DNA of 64,000 bases. Source: Enchytraeus crypticus. Taxonomy: Eukaryota > Annelida > Clitellata > Enchytraeida > Enchytraeidae. Within the stretch, counting starts at the first letter, position 1, and each line of letters begins with the position of its first letter. Where the stretch lies: positions 90,001 through 154,000 of the forward strand of contig CAJHZI010000743.1 of the NCBI GenBank assembly GCA_905160935.1, in the 5' to 3' direction. The notes below the pieces were generated by a model. It was given only the letters and a program-made list of their open reading frames with translations. It was not told where the DNA came from and did not search any database. Of the stretch, positions 10,600 to 21,443 are shown piece after piece. The position numbers and the translations under genes are program-made.

Positions 10600-11104
10600 T
10601 ACATTTTACACTATTACGAGCTATTACACTATTACGAGCTATTACACTATTACGAGCTATTACACTATTTTGAGCTATTACACTATTACGAGCTATTACA
10701 CTATTTTGAGCTATTACACTATTACGAGTTATTATACTATTATGAGCCATTAGACTATTACGAGCTATTACACTATTACGAGCTATTACACTATTACGAG
10801 TTATTACACTATTATGAGCCATTAGACTATTACGAGCTATTACACTATTATAAGCTATTACACTATTAAGAGTTATTGCATTATTATGACTTATTAGACT
10901 ATTACAAGTTATTACAATATTATGAGCTATTAGACTATTACAAGTTATTACAATATTATGAGCTATTAGACTATTACGACTTATTACACTATTATGAGCT
11001 ATTAGACTATTACGAGTTATTACACTATTATTAGCTACTACACAATTACGACTTATTGCACTATTATGAGCCATTACACTATTACGACTTATTACACTAT
11101 TATG
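10600..11104. repeat. 18-bp minisatellite
   Basis: About 28 imperfect copies of an 18-bp unit, TATTACACTATTACGAGC, with variants such as TATGAGCCATTAGACTAT. The unit length is a multiple of three, so it gives a long spurious open frame on the minus strand with an ARNSV-like period. It is not a gene and not a CRISPR array, because there are no unique spacers. Confidence 0.9.
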
Positions 11105-11119
11105 AGCTGGTATAACGAG

Positions 11120-11405
11120 CCATCATCATCCTCCCTTAAATCCCAGTTTAACTAGGGTCGGGACACTAATAGACTGTCTCAAATCCCCTCTGTCCTACAC
11201 CACACTACCAGCCAATCCCCTATTTGAGACTTTTCCATTCGTTTAAATTTTTGTAGCAATTTCTGGAGCCTAAGCGCTTACCAACCGAATGCCCTTTCTG
11301 ACGATGGTATGGATCTTAGTACTTTAGTCGCCTTCTACGACAAGTGCAGTCACCGGTTGGTCAATTCTTCAAACAACTCGGACACAACACGGGGATCATG
11401 ACGAC
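11120..11405 (-). mobile_element. S4 SINE with ATG tail and 15-bp target duplication
   Basis: Flanked by a perfect direct repeat AGCTGGTATAACGAG at 11105-11119 and 11406-11420. On the minus strand it starts near CCCCGTGTTGTGTCCGAG, has TGACCAACCGGTGACTGC, CTTGTCGTAGAAGGCGACT, CCAGAAATTGCTAC, then GACCCTAGTTAAACTGGG and ends GATGATGATG. This is the best full-length S4 copy and gives the family boundaries. Confidence 0.9.
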
Positions 11406-11543
11406 AGCTGGTATAACGAGTAATGTATAAATTTTATCAATAAATAATTTTACTATCTACCGTTAACTGTAGTATCTTTAGATGTTAGAATATGGAACTA
11501 TAGACGGTTTACATTATACATTGACTTTTACTTTAATTTTCCG

Positions 11544-14500
11544 TTACGTTAAGTCCTTTTTCTTAAAAATTAAATCGTCGACAAATGTTTCAGTGTTCCA
11601 ATCCACTAGATGTAGCCTTGTATAAAGCTCGTAGCCTTTCGAATTCATTAATCTCGAATATTCCTCATGACCACCTCTCTCGCTATGAACGAATTCAGTG
11701 GAAACAGATTTCACTAAAAACTTCTCGAACGGAATCGTTTCCAGGATTTCCATTTCCATTCCCTCTACGTCTAGACTTAGATAGTCGACGGTGGAGCGAT
11801 TGAGGGCTGTCAGCAGTGAAGACAACGGAAAACATGGAATGCTGCTTAGATCAGTGGGCTTTAGATGTTCAGGATTCTTAACGTGATGAGTCATTCGTCC
11901 CATCTGACCTCGATCTTCAGTTTCTTTCACCTGCATCTGTAGAAACAAAGTGAAAGTTAATCTTAAATTACTGATCCGAATTCCCTGCAAAATGTTCTAT
12001 CGTTCTTGCATAGTTACAGTTTGAAGTTATCCCAAATTTGCGAAATTAATGAACCTTTGAATATTTAGCTCTTCGACTTTGCTTTTACCCTCTTTGTTGT
12101 CGTGAATGATAGTCGTATACTAATTGCGTTTTGCTACCAAAATGAAGTTTGTGAATTGTGCTAATCTAAATTTCCTGTTATAAGGAATGAAAACACTCGT
12201 AATATGTTTGAAATTTATAATTAGATTAATTTCAGTCTGGATTTTAAAAAGCCTTTAAAGCTCAATTTAACGTCCGTTCAGTCCCACAAATGAATCTTTC
12301 AGAGAGGGTTCGGCTGGGATAAGAACTGACAGCCTCTTGCTTCTCAGGCAAGAGTAATAACCATCTAACCGGTAGGCGTACTGTTCATGTCAAATTTGTA
12401 TAAGAATGTTATGTTTAAAATAAAATACAGCGTGAGTAAAAAAAAGTGATAACACATGCAAAAAGTTTGAATATCTCAGGCTATTGTTAATATTTTCAAA
12501 CCAAATTTTTGCCAATTACTAAAGGACTAATTGTTGATGGGGTGGCCAATTTTCATCCATTTTAATCTATGGATTGGCCAGATATACAAGTTTCAGCAAA
12601 GCAACCTCCTATTTTTTACCTAAAACCGGCGTTTGCTACAACGGTAAGGGCAGATTGCACTTCATTGACGAGATGGAAAAGGTGAACCCTCAGTATCACG
12701 TCAATACTTTACTTCCCAAGCTGTTTGATGATTGCTATGCTCTTCTACCAAATGGTTTCATCTTTCAGTAGGATGATGCTCCGACTCATGCATCTCGTCA
12801 TGCACAGGAATGGATCAGCAAGAGAAATTTGCATTTCATAAAGAAGAGTGAATGGCCTCCAAACTCTCCCGATCTAAATCCTCTAGATTACTATGTCTGT
12901 TTAACAATGCTGCATCTCTATCAGAAACACCAGCCGAAGCCTAAATACAAGACAGAACGGCAGGAAGTGCTACAATCAGTCTGGGAGAGAGTGCCGCAAG
13001 CTGGAATCAACAAGGCTGTCCTACCGTTCCGAAAGTGACTGCAGTCTTGCGTAGCAGCGGGAAGAAAGCATATCGAATAGTCAGCAATGCTAGCAGATAC
13101 AACTTGTTCTTTCTGAACCACTACAACGGTCCTTTTCAGGGCCAAAATAAATATAAAATTAAATATAATTTACATTTATAGTACATTAAAAAATGGGGGG
13201 TTGCTCTGCTGAAACTTGCGTAACTGGCCAGTCTATCTACCAAAATGGATGAAAATTGGCCACCCCATCAGAAATTAGTCTTTTAGTATTTGGTAAAAGT
13301 TGATTTGAAAATATTAACAATAGCCTGAGATATTCAAACTTTTTGCAGGTGTTATCACTTTTTTTTACTCTCCCTGTATATAGTTTCTCTTATCTGTATA
13401 AAGGGTTGCCGAAGCATTTCCAACTGATACACTGTGAAGTGTGTAGAGAAAAAGGTGCAAGTGATGGAAGAGAAAGACATAAGTGATGGGAAAGAAAGGT
13501 ATAATAGCCTCACTTAAAGCTTCTATCATAAACAGTTTATTTCTAAGTATTTAAAGATAATTTTAATAATTATTCACATTTATCACAATTTATTTATTTC
13601 TCTCTCTCACTCTTTCTCTCCCTCTCTCTCTCACCCTGGTGTTCCCGAAATTGTAGGTCTAAGGAATAGATATCGTCTTACTTAGCGATTTCGATCTTTA
13701 TTATCAAAATGTGTGACAGTCTGATTTCTCTACCGACAGACGACTTACAAACCACAGTCAGGGAGTTGTGGGGACTCAAGCAAGCGTTGATAGTCCAGGA
13801 GTTACGCCTCTTGGCCACGAGTTGCTGGTAATACACAGGCTGAGGTTCAACTAACAGCCCGGTCCAGTTTCTTAGCCGCTCAAAATAGATCGAGTTTGAT
13901 GCAACCTCACCATCGTAAGCACCGCATTCGACAAAGAAACCTCCTGCAAGAGCCAACAACAGTAAACTAAGCAACAAGTGCCAACAACAGTAAATTAAGC
14001 AACAGCAGAAAACTAGGCAACAACTGTAAACAGACTAGCAACCGTGATACGGCAATAGCATTAAATTTTGAAAACACAGTCAACAGACTAACAACCGCAA
14101 ACAAAGAAAAAAATCGAAACTTAATAGTAAACACAGTAAAAACAGTAAACAGACTAACAATATAACAACAGTAAATGCAAAAACAACAGAAAGCATATCA
14201 AGAATCCTCCTACAACAGCAAACATAGTTACAATAGTAATCAGATAAACAACTGTAAACAAAGCAACCAACTATAAACAAAGAAATCAACTGTAGACAAA
14301 GCAATCAACTATAAACAGAGCATAAATCTCATGTAACAGTATAGACAGCAAGATCAGAATATAGACCTTTTATAATTTGTAGCGGTAACCTGTTCACATA
14401 ATAAACACAGACTAATGAGGGAGCGGGAAGGGGAGTGTGCTTATATTTCCGGCTGGCAATATTCTATATATTCCCATATATTTATTATGTTTTCGTCATT

Positions 14501-15456
14501 TATTAACAGAATGGTGATTTAAAAATTCCAAAGAATATATATTTTCATTACTTATCATATGATGATAAACATGTCTTAATTTACATTTAATAACGTCTAT
14601 ATTGATTATCTAGAGAGGATATATTACATTTTTACGATAAATTACGTTGCAGTTGCCTGCCAAAAAACAATTAAGTTTACGATTCTATGGTGGCGCCTCC
14701 TAGCGAAAGAAAAATATAAAGTGCGATTTTTCAAAGTAAACACCTTTTATGTAAGGTCTCTAACACAAACTTCAAATTACGCACGGTTATAAACTCACGG
14801 GACCGGCAAATAGACGTGTGAATTATAAACTGCATAATGTGCATGTAAAATGGTAAAATATAGGCCCTAAATTTTACTACTAAAAGTAATAGATGTCGTC
14901 AAGGATGAACATTTTACTATAAACGAATATACCTTCTTTTGAAGTTATTTAATAAAATATTTCTAATAATGAAAATTTAAATTATTTCAGAATATTTATT
15001 AAGAATAATTATCAGTAATTAGGAATAGCTAGCACGCAGAATCCACATACCAACCTGCTCACTGAGCAGTTTATCCACGGCCTTGGCCTGTGGGGTATAG
15101 GTCATGCGCCGAGCCAGCTTCGATCTACCACCTGAAGGTGCCTGCAGCATCCATCGAATTACATCGAGCACTTCTGGGTCGGCATAAGATGCATTTCTCT
15201 CTATCAATCGCTCCACAATTCGTAAGATATCCTCCTTTGTGTGATCTTTTCCAGCGGAGGCCTGATGAGCTGTTTGGAGCGGGGGTCGGGTGGTGGCGTG
15301 TTGTAGTCCAGCCTGGTCTTCAAAGCCTTCCAATCTCGAGTCCTGTTCGAGTGATCGAGCCAGACAGATGCTTAGTCTGAGGTAGATTCTGATCAGGCAC
15401 GTGATCACTAAGATCAATGAGCTTATCAGTATTATCAACAGCGGCCTGAGTCTCAT
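11544..15456 (-). CDS. FkbM-family methyltransferase-like type II membrane protein
   Basis: Three coding exons are recognised: 15456-15051, 13943-13753 and 11936-11544. The first begins MRLRPLLIILISSLILVI, a signal-anchor membrane segment (residues about 5-28), then a stem with PEVLDVIRWMLQAPSGGRSK, placing the rest in the secretory lumen. Exon 2 starts GGFFVECGAYDGE, the SAM-binding motif I of FkbM proteins, then WTGLLVEPQP. Exon 3 has CFPLSSLLTAL and YLSLDVEGMEMEIL, the second FkbM signature. Exon 1 to 2 joins cleanly in phase (donor GTATGT, acceptor CTTGCAG). Exon 2 to 3 keeps frame only with the weak donor GTTTGT at 13752; the stronger GTAAGT at 13748 breaks frame unless a small unseen exon exists. 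The family is large in invertebrates (Star-like proteins among them); substrate unknown. Predicted length is about 329 aa. Confidence 0.8.
12235..12395 (-). mobile_element. S2-like tRNA-derived SINE, diverged
   Basis: On the minus strand: CCGGTTAGATGGTTATTACT, TTGCCTGAGAAGCAAGAGGC, a decayed B box AGTTCTTATCCC, then GAACGGACGTTAAATTGAGC and TTTAAAGGC. The tail is shared with S2 copies, but the tRNA-like head differs. It lies in the last intron of the methyltransferase gene. Confidence 0.6.
12428..13376 (+). mobile_element. Tc1/mariner element with long terminal inverted repeats, broken transposase
   Basis: It is bounded by TA dinucleotides (12426-12427 and 13377-13378), the target of Tc1/mariner. 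The terminal inverted repeats are about 180 bp (12428-12610 and 13195-13376) and start CAGCGTGAGTAAAAAAAAGT and, inverted, CAGGGAGAGTAAAAAAAAGT. Between them is a transposase C-terminal remnant on the plus strand: NGFIFQ, an in-frame stop, DDAPTHASRHAQEWI, WPPNSPDLNPLDYYV and ASINKAVLPFRK-like sequence. The DDAPTHA and PDLNPLDY blocks carry the second and third catalytic acids of the family. The N-terminal DNA-binding part and first Asp region are missing, so it is dead. It sits in an intron of the methyltransferase gene. Confidence 0.85.
13962..14325. repeat. degenerate AACAACAGTAAAC repeat
   Basis: Imperfect iterations of CAACAGTAAAC, CAACTGTAAAC and AGACTAACAAC at 12-24-bp spacing lie in intron 1 of the methyltransferase gene, immediately upstream (in gene sense) of the exon 2 acceptor. 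Confidence 0.6.
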
Positions 15457-16213
15457 TATTTGAGTTTATCAAACTGTCATTCACAATCAAAATACTTAGG
15501 AAATCAACTGCAGGGAGTTTAAAGGAAACTGCAACGTTTTCAGATATCCAGGAATCTTTAATATGTCTTCAAATAAATTACCATATGTAATCATCATATA
15601 ATGAATTTAAAACGTAAGAGTGAAAAATGCTTAGACTTAGATTCTTTAAAGCTAACTACTATAAACTACATCTAAGTTCGCAAAGTTGATAGTTAGTAAT
15701 TTTAAAATTATAAACAAGCTTAAGATCTGCTATATAGAAGCGCAGTGTATAAATGTTTATCGCCTCAATTGTAAATCCTGCACGTGCATGAGCAGGCTAT
15801 GGATATGAAAAATAACTGACAGATTGAGGTAAATTGCAAAGCGGAGAGATAGAACGCTAAACATTTCGTCAATATTCTAGATCTCCCTATGAGTTACGGT
15901 AAATATAGTACATAAATAGTATCTATATTTACAGTTATATTAACTCTACGGACTTCATTTTATAGCCTAATCTCGATATTTGTAAGTTTTTGGCACTTTT
16001 CCAGCCCATTCGCACCTGTTTGTATTTTAGGCTGACAGCCTCACAGGCGATTTTGTTTGGCTGGCTGGCTTGCGTTGTTCCTCCTAAAGAGAACATAGAA
16101 GAGGAGAAGTGGTTTACCGAAATGGTCCACCAATATGGTCCAACGAAATGGTCTACTGCACTGGACCACCGAAATGGTCCTGATGGATTGATCGAATTAT
16201 TGATATGATGGAG
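15457..16213. other. upstream flank of methyltransferase gene
   Basis: AT-rich; presumably holds the 5'UTR and promoter of the minus-strand gene. Around 16110-16185 a short unit ACCGAAATGGTCC recurs about four times. Nothing else recognised. Confidence 0.4.
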
Positions 16214-16378
16214 TGATTGATTGATTGATTAATTGATTGGTTGATTGATTGATTGATTGACTGATTGATTGATAGATTCAATAATTGATTGATTGATTGA
16301 TCGAGCTATCGTTCGATTTATTTATTTATTGATTGGCTGCATTATTGATAGGTTAGTTGGTTGATTGATTGGTTGATT
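16214..16378. repeat. GATT microsatellite, interrupted
   Basis: Runs of GATTGATTGATT with interruptions. It may be an old SINE tail, since the core at 17093-17182 also ends in GATT repeats. Confidence 0.85.
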
Positions 16379-16793
16379 TAATTAGGATTGAACTGCTAAG
16401 TTCCATCTATATGGCTGACATTAAACATTGAATTGATCTCTACTGCGTTTTTTAGTTTTGCTTTAAACTGATCGATATTGTACAATTGTACATGAGAAAA
16501 ATTTCAATGGAGTTCTGTTGCAGCTGAGTATACAGATAAATTCATAAACTGGTCAATAAAATAGATTTCTTCGGCTAAGTGTCTTAGCACTTACAGACAA
16601 GTGTGAAACACTCAAAACTCTTCATTTCTACTTAGCAAGTTAATATCTTTCCTTGCACTCTATCGTGTTGCGTTTTGTAATAGCAAATGACGTGATATCT
16701 TGCCATATTATTTTAGTAAGCGAGTATGTATTTCGATAATTTTACGTAAATTGAGCTCTTAGCAGCAGGTCTTATTTTCTTCATGAAGCTATT

Positions 16794-16972
16794 GCAATTA
16801 GATAAATTTAATTAAGATATTAATTATTATTAGATGCAATTAGATAAATTTAATTAAGATATTAATTATTATTAGATGCAATTAGATAAATTTAATTAAG
16901 ATATTAATTATTATTAGATGCAATTAGATAAATTTAATTAAGATATTAATTATTATTAGATGCAATTAGATA
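16794..16972. repeat. 42-bp tandem repeat, 4.3 copies
   Basis: Four essentially identical 42-bp units starting GCAATTAGATAAATTTAATT, with a truncated fifth. The near identity points to recent expansion. Confidence 0.9.
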
Positions 16973-17092
16973 ATTTAAAATTAGATAAATTTGAACTGTC
17001 ACGGAATATAATTGTTGAGAAGTACAGGCCTTCATGCCTCCATTCATTGCCTTCATGGCGTAACATTTGAAAGTAACTATTTTTCAACTGTC

Positions 17093-17149
17093 AGGGACAT
17101 TGCCTTTAATTTACTATATTTATGGCGAGGAACCGGACGTTAAATTCTT

Positions 17150-17180
<31 letters not shown>

Positions 17181-17182
17181 AA
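17093..17182 (+). mobile_element. SINE 3' core with GATT tail
   Basis: CTGTCAGGGACATTGCC, then GGCGAGGAACCGGACGTTAA followed by a GATT-repeat tail. It is the same core as at 8889 and 45316 but with a different simple-sequence tail. Confidence 0.55.
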
Positions 17183-17580
17183 ACGATTTTCTAAAACGTC
17201 GGTAATATTTAAATATTATCAGTTTTGATAACCTATAGTAAATTAAAGTGAAACAAATTAGATATTGCGATTGAGAAAAGATTGGAACCCTCTTTATCGC
17301 ATGCAGTGGTCCAGCACTCAACTCTCATCTCACTGTAGCATCTAAATCTTGAGGCCCTACTTGACTCTATGTGACATCGTTGAAAATTGATCCAAAGCAA
17401 ATATAAAACTTTACCATTGTCATTCTATGCCGCAGGTCTCTACTGCAGTTTAGCAAGATATTCAGAACCAACGACGGATAATTTTGTACCTTTATTTTTA
17501 CTGATCAGTAGAGAAATAAATTGAGTTATTATAATTAATAAGAATATTGTACAGATTATCATATTTTAGCACTATCTTTT

Positions 17581-17769
17581 GCTCGTATTGTAATCTGGTT
17601 TGCTGAAGAATAGACCAACCGTGGACTGCACGTGTCGAAAATGACGACAGAACACTAAGATTCAAACAAACGTAAGGAGAGGCTTTCGGTTGGTGATTGC
17701 CTGCTTTCCAGAAGTTGCTACATAATTTTAGCATCCCGACCCTATAGTTTAACTGGGATTCAAGGGAAG
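17581..17769 (+). mobile_element. S4 SINE, plus orientation
   Basis: It reads TTGCTGAAGAATAGACCAAC, CGTGGACTGCACGTGTCG, ACACTAAGATTCAAAC, CCAGAAGTTGCTACA, CATCCCGACCCTATAGTTTA, ACTGGGATTCAAGGGAAGAT, and then the ATG tail. The head is 5'-truncated relative to 11120-11405. Confidence 0.8.
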
Positions 17770-18019
<250 letters not shown>

Positions 18020-18199
18020 GTAGCTATGTTAGATTGAGTTATTATAATTAATTAAACTATTGTTCAGTTTGTCTCATTTTACTAATCTTAGCACTATCTC
18101 AGTAAAGTTCGCTGATAAAATATAGCATTTAACAAAAATGTAATGTCTGTATTCTGTTATGATGTATTCGAGTTTCTTATCGTAAAATATTCATTTTGA

Positions 18200-18355
18200 G
18201 TATCTTACCGGCTTCGTCACTGGCTGGAGCCAGTGGCGAAGCCGGTTTCGTCACTGGCTGGAGCCAGTGGCGAAGCCGGTAAGATACTCGACCGCGGATC
18301 AGTTGATACAGGTTCAAATCCTGGACTCGCCCGTCACTGACGTTAACCTTAGCTT
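18200..18355 (+). mobile_element. S2 tRNA-derived SINE with inverted head
   Basis: It contains a perfect Pol III A box (TGGCGAAGCCGG) and B box (GGTTCAAATCC), then GGACTCGCCCGTCACTGACG and TTAACCTTAGCTTTACCAGC. The head is preceded by its own reverse complement, making a hairpin (CCGGCTTCGTCACTGGCT with AGCCAGTGGCGAAGCCGG; one mismatch), and the head segment is repeated. Confidence 0.85.
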
Positions 18356-18913
18356 TACCAGCTTTATCATATTCACTAAAAGTAACGGAGCATTCCATCG
18401 ACCAATCAATTAATATCGTCACATAGGCTATAAGAGCACGCTTCACTAAAGGCTTATTAGCTGGAAAACAGTGAACAGGTTTATGTTTTAATACCTGTTT
18501 CTGCAGCAAGGAATTGAAGTGAATTTACGCTTTATTAAACTACGTGTATTTGTATAACCACCTCGTATACCGTATTTTATCACCAACTGCGAATTTGTGA
18601 ATTTAGTGAATTTTTAACAGGTTATCGTATCGAATAGTCACCATTGAGGCATTTTTTTAAATTCTTATGCAACAAAATATACTGTATTTGTTTTAACAAA
18701 TTAATAAACAAGACAGTTAAATGATTTCGATCTTCCACTAGAGAGGCTAGAGCATTTAAAAGGCTTGAATTTAAATTCTTTATAAATTTATTTTTTATTT
18801 TAGCAGCATCTCGTGGGTGTAAAAAACCTGGCGACAAGTAGGGTTCGAAGTTCTTGAAGGAGAGTAGAAATAGGAATATTTGAAGTTTTTGCCTGACCGG
18901 TTTTCTTTTAAAG
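18356..18913. other. 5' flank of the V-ATPase gene
   Basis: No repeat recognised. It presumably includes promoter and 5'UTR; I see no convincing TATA or initiator that fixes the transcription start. Confidence 0.4.
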
Positions 18914-21390
18914 ATGTCGAACACATTCAGTCAGCAGACACCCATGTATGCTCCATTCTTTGGAGAAATGGGAGCAACTGCAGCAATGGCTTTTAGTGGT
19001 ATGTAAATTTCCTATAAATGGACTTTTATAATTATATAGAATCAGAATTGAATTATAATTCTTTACTATTTCTCAGTAAATTAATATTTTGATGGGAATT
19101 TAATAGACAGCGTTAGACATTATTCAAGACATTGTTCTAGATATTATTGCAATATTCCATTTGGATGTGATTGCACTTACTTGATCATGTTAAAAGTGAT
19201 AAATGTATCAATAAAATAAATAAAATATACTTAAAAAATAATAGTTGAAAAACTGCATAGCAGCGTGTGGACTAAGGAGTAAGATATCTTCTTCTTCTTC
19301 AATGCAATGCCAAGTGGCAGGTTCAAGGTACATATTCATACTCAAAGTCCGTTTTCTCGCTCCATAAGAGCACTCCTTAGATCAACAAGTTAAAACCTTC
19401 ACAAAGTCTATGCCTTATCCATACCTTATATAGGCTATAGCTTGGGAAAAGTATGGCTTCTGAGGTGGTTTCCCAATGCCTTCCTCAGTTAGGGGGATTA
19501 ATTACCATTCAATCCTGGGGAAAATATTTCATGGTGAGGTGGGTCTCCTCTTGCCATCCTTAGCTCATGCCTTTAGTCTCCTCTTACGTACACGCGTTGT
19601 GCTCGGGTGTGGTTGGACCACTGCAGAATAGGGCAACCGCAAACAATCTGCCGAGTAAGATATATGTACTTCAATTTCAGTTTCCATCTACATTATCTCA
19701 GCCACCATCTAGCTGTCCACCTCAAACTAAGTTTTAATTACATAATTTGAAAGCATTAAAAGATAAATTTTCGTCGATTTGTGATGGATATAAAGAATTG
19801 TACAGAGTTCAAGTAATTTATTTCTATAATGTTTAGCCTTTAACCCGATTTGTTTAACCGTTTTTGAACCCGTGTTGCGTCCGGGTTGTTGAAGAACGGA
19901 CCAACCGTAGACTGCATGTGTCGTAAAAAGCGGCAAAGCACTAAGATCCAAACCCATATCAGAAAAAGGGCATTCGATTAGTGAGCGCCTGCATGCATTC
20001 TCCAGAAATTTCTATAGAACATTTTATAAAACGAATGCTTAGCTTTTGGCGCGGCTTACGGAACCGCTAAGGCTGGGATCGGCATTGCCGGAATGTCGGT
20101 CAACAAACCGGAGATGGTGATGAAGTCCATCATTCCCATTGTAATGGCGGGAATCATCGCCATATACGGTCTGGTCGTATCCGCTCTTATAGCCAACGAC
20201 ATCAAACCTGTTCCAGACTATGATCTATTCAAGTCAGTACATAGTTTAAATCCCTAATGTAAATTTTATTTGTTAACTCAAAATTTAATTCATCATCTAA
20301 ATGTTTAACATTGTTAAATGATCTTGCAGCAACTTGGTTAGTGTACTCCAGAAATTATCAGCATACTTATCTCCACGTCTCGATGCTATATAAAATGTTT
20401 CAATTGAAAATGGAGTAGAACCATCTGCCCTACAATCTACTGTTGTAGCATATTCCATAATGTAAAACAAACTTCCATATTTTCTAAGATATTCGGTTTC
20501 ACCCGATAGCTTTACTTTAGAAAGAAGCTTAAAACGTTAATTTTTACAAAATATTGCGCAATCCTTCCCAATAAATCCTGTGCCATGATCTATTTATTAA
20601 TAATTATATCTCGGGTTTTGATTCATTTGATATATTAGTGATGATAGTGTTTTGATTTTATGATGCTTGTCATAATGTGTATTTCATTGTACATAAATGT
20701 ACATGTATTTGGATTGTTTACGAAATGTATTTGTTGCAAAGTATGGAGATGATTTGCATGATAGACACTGGAATTTAAAGGGTTAAACCTTAAAAATTAA
20801 TCATTAAATATCCAAAAATAATAAAGAAATATAATAAAGAAACATGACGGAGTTTCGAAGTAAGAGGTTTTAAACAGGATATCAATTTATCCAATCAAGA
20901 GAGCGTCAGGCTCGAGTATTCTTTTCTGCTGATGTGCACGCATGCCAATCCAACATCATATCATGCTTTCCAACAGAATTTCAAATTAAGCCGTTGCCTG
21001 CAAATCAAAGTCAATTTTACTTTGAATAATTATGCATAAAATAATGAAAACGCCGCTAAAACATTTGCGTTTTGTGACAATCGGGCTCGCCTTTACGTAC
21101 TATTATAATAACAATTCCAGTTGTGTCTGGTATACTGAAGAATAGACCGACCGTAAACTGAAAGTGTCGTAAGAGGCGACTGAGCAAGAATTGAGCAAGG
21201 CAAAGCGAAACCACGTCAGGAGACATATTATCCAATACAAAAGGCTATAATTCTTAAAGTGAGGGTAAGGTACAGCTTTTTGTCATGGGATTAACTTCTT
21301 GAACGATAGAGTGCTCTTTATAGAGGGTGAAAGAAGACTATCAGTAGGAATATGTAGGCCTACCGTGGACAAACCAACTGATAGAAGAGT

Positions 21391-21443
<53 letters not shown>

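Noticed and set aside
10592..11074. 160-codon repetitive frame with an ARNSV period
   Set aside because: Artefact of an 18-bp minisatellite lacking stops in one frame; no start context, splice sites or homologues.
12574..13038. Host gene encoding DDE-type protein
   Set aside because: Lies between long terminal inverted repeats with TA flanks and has an internal stop; it is a mariner transposase remnant.
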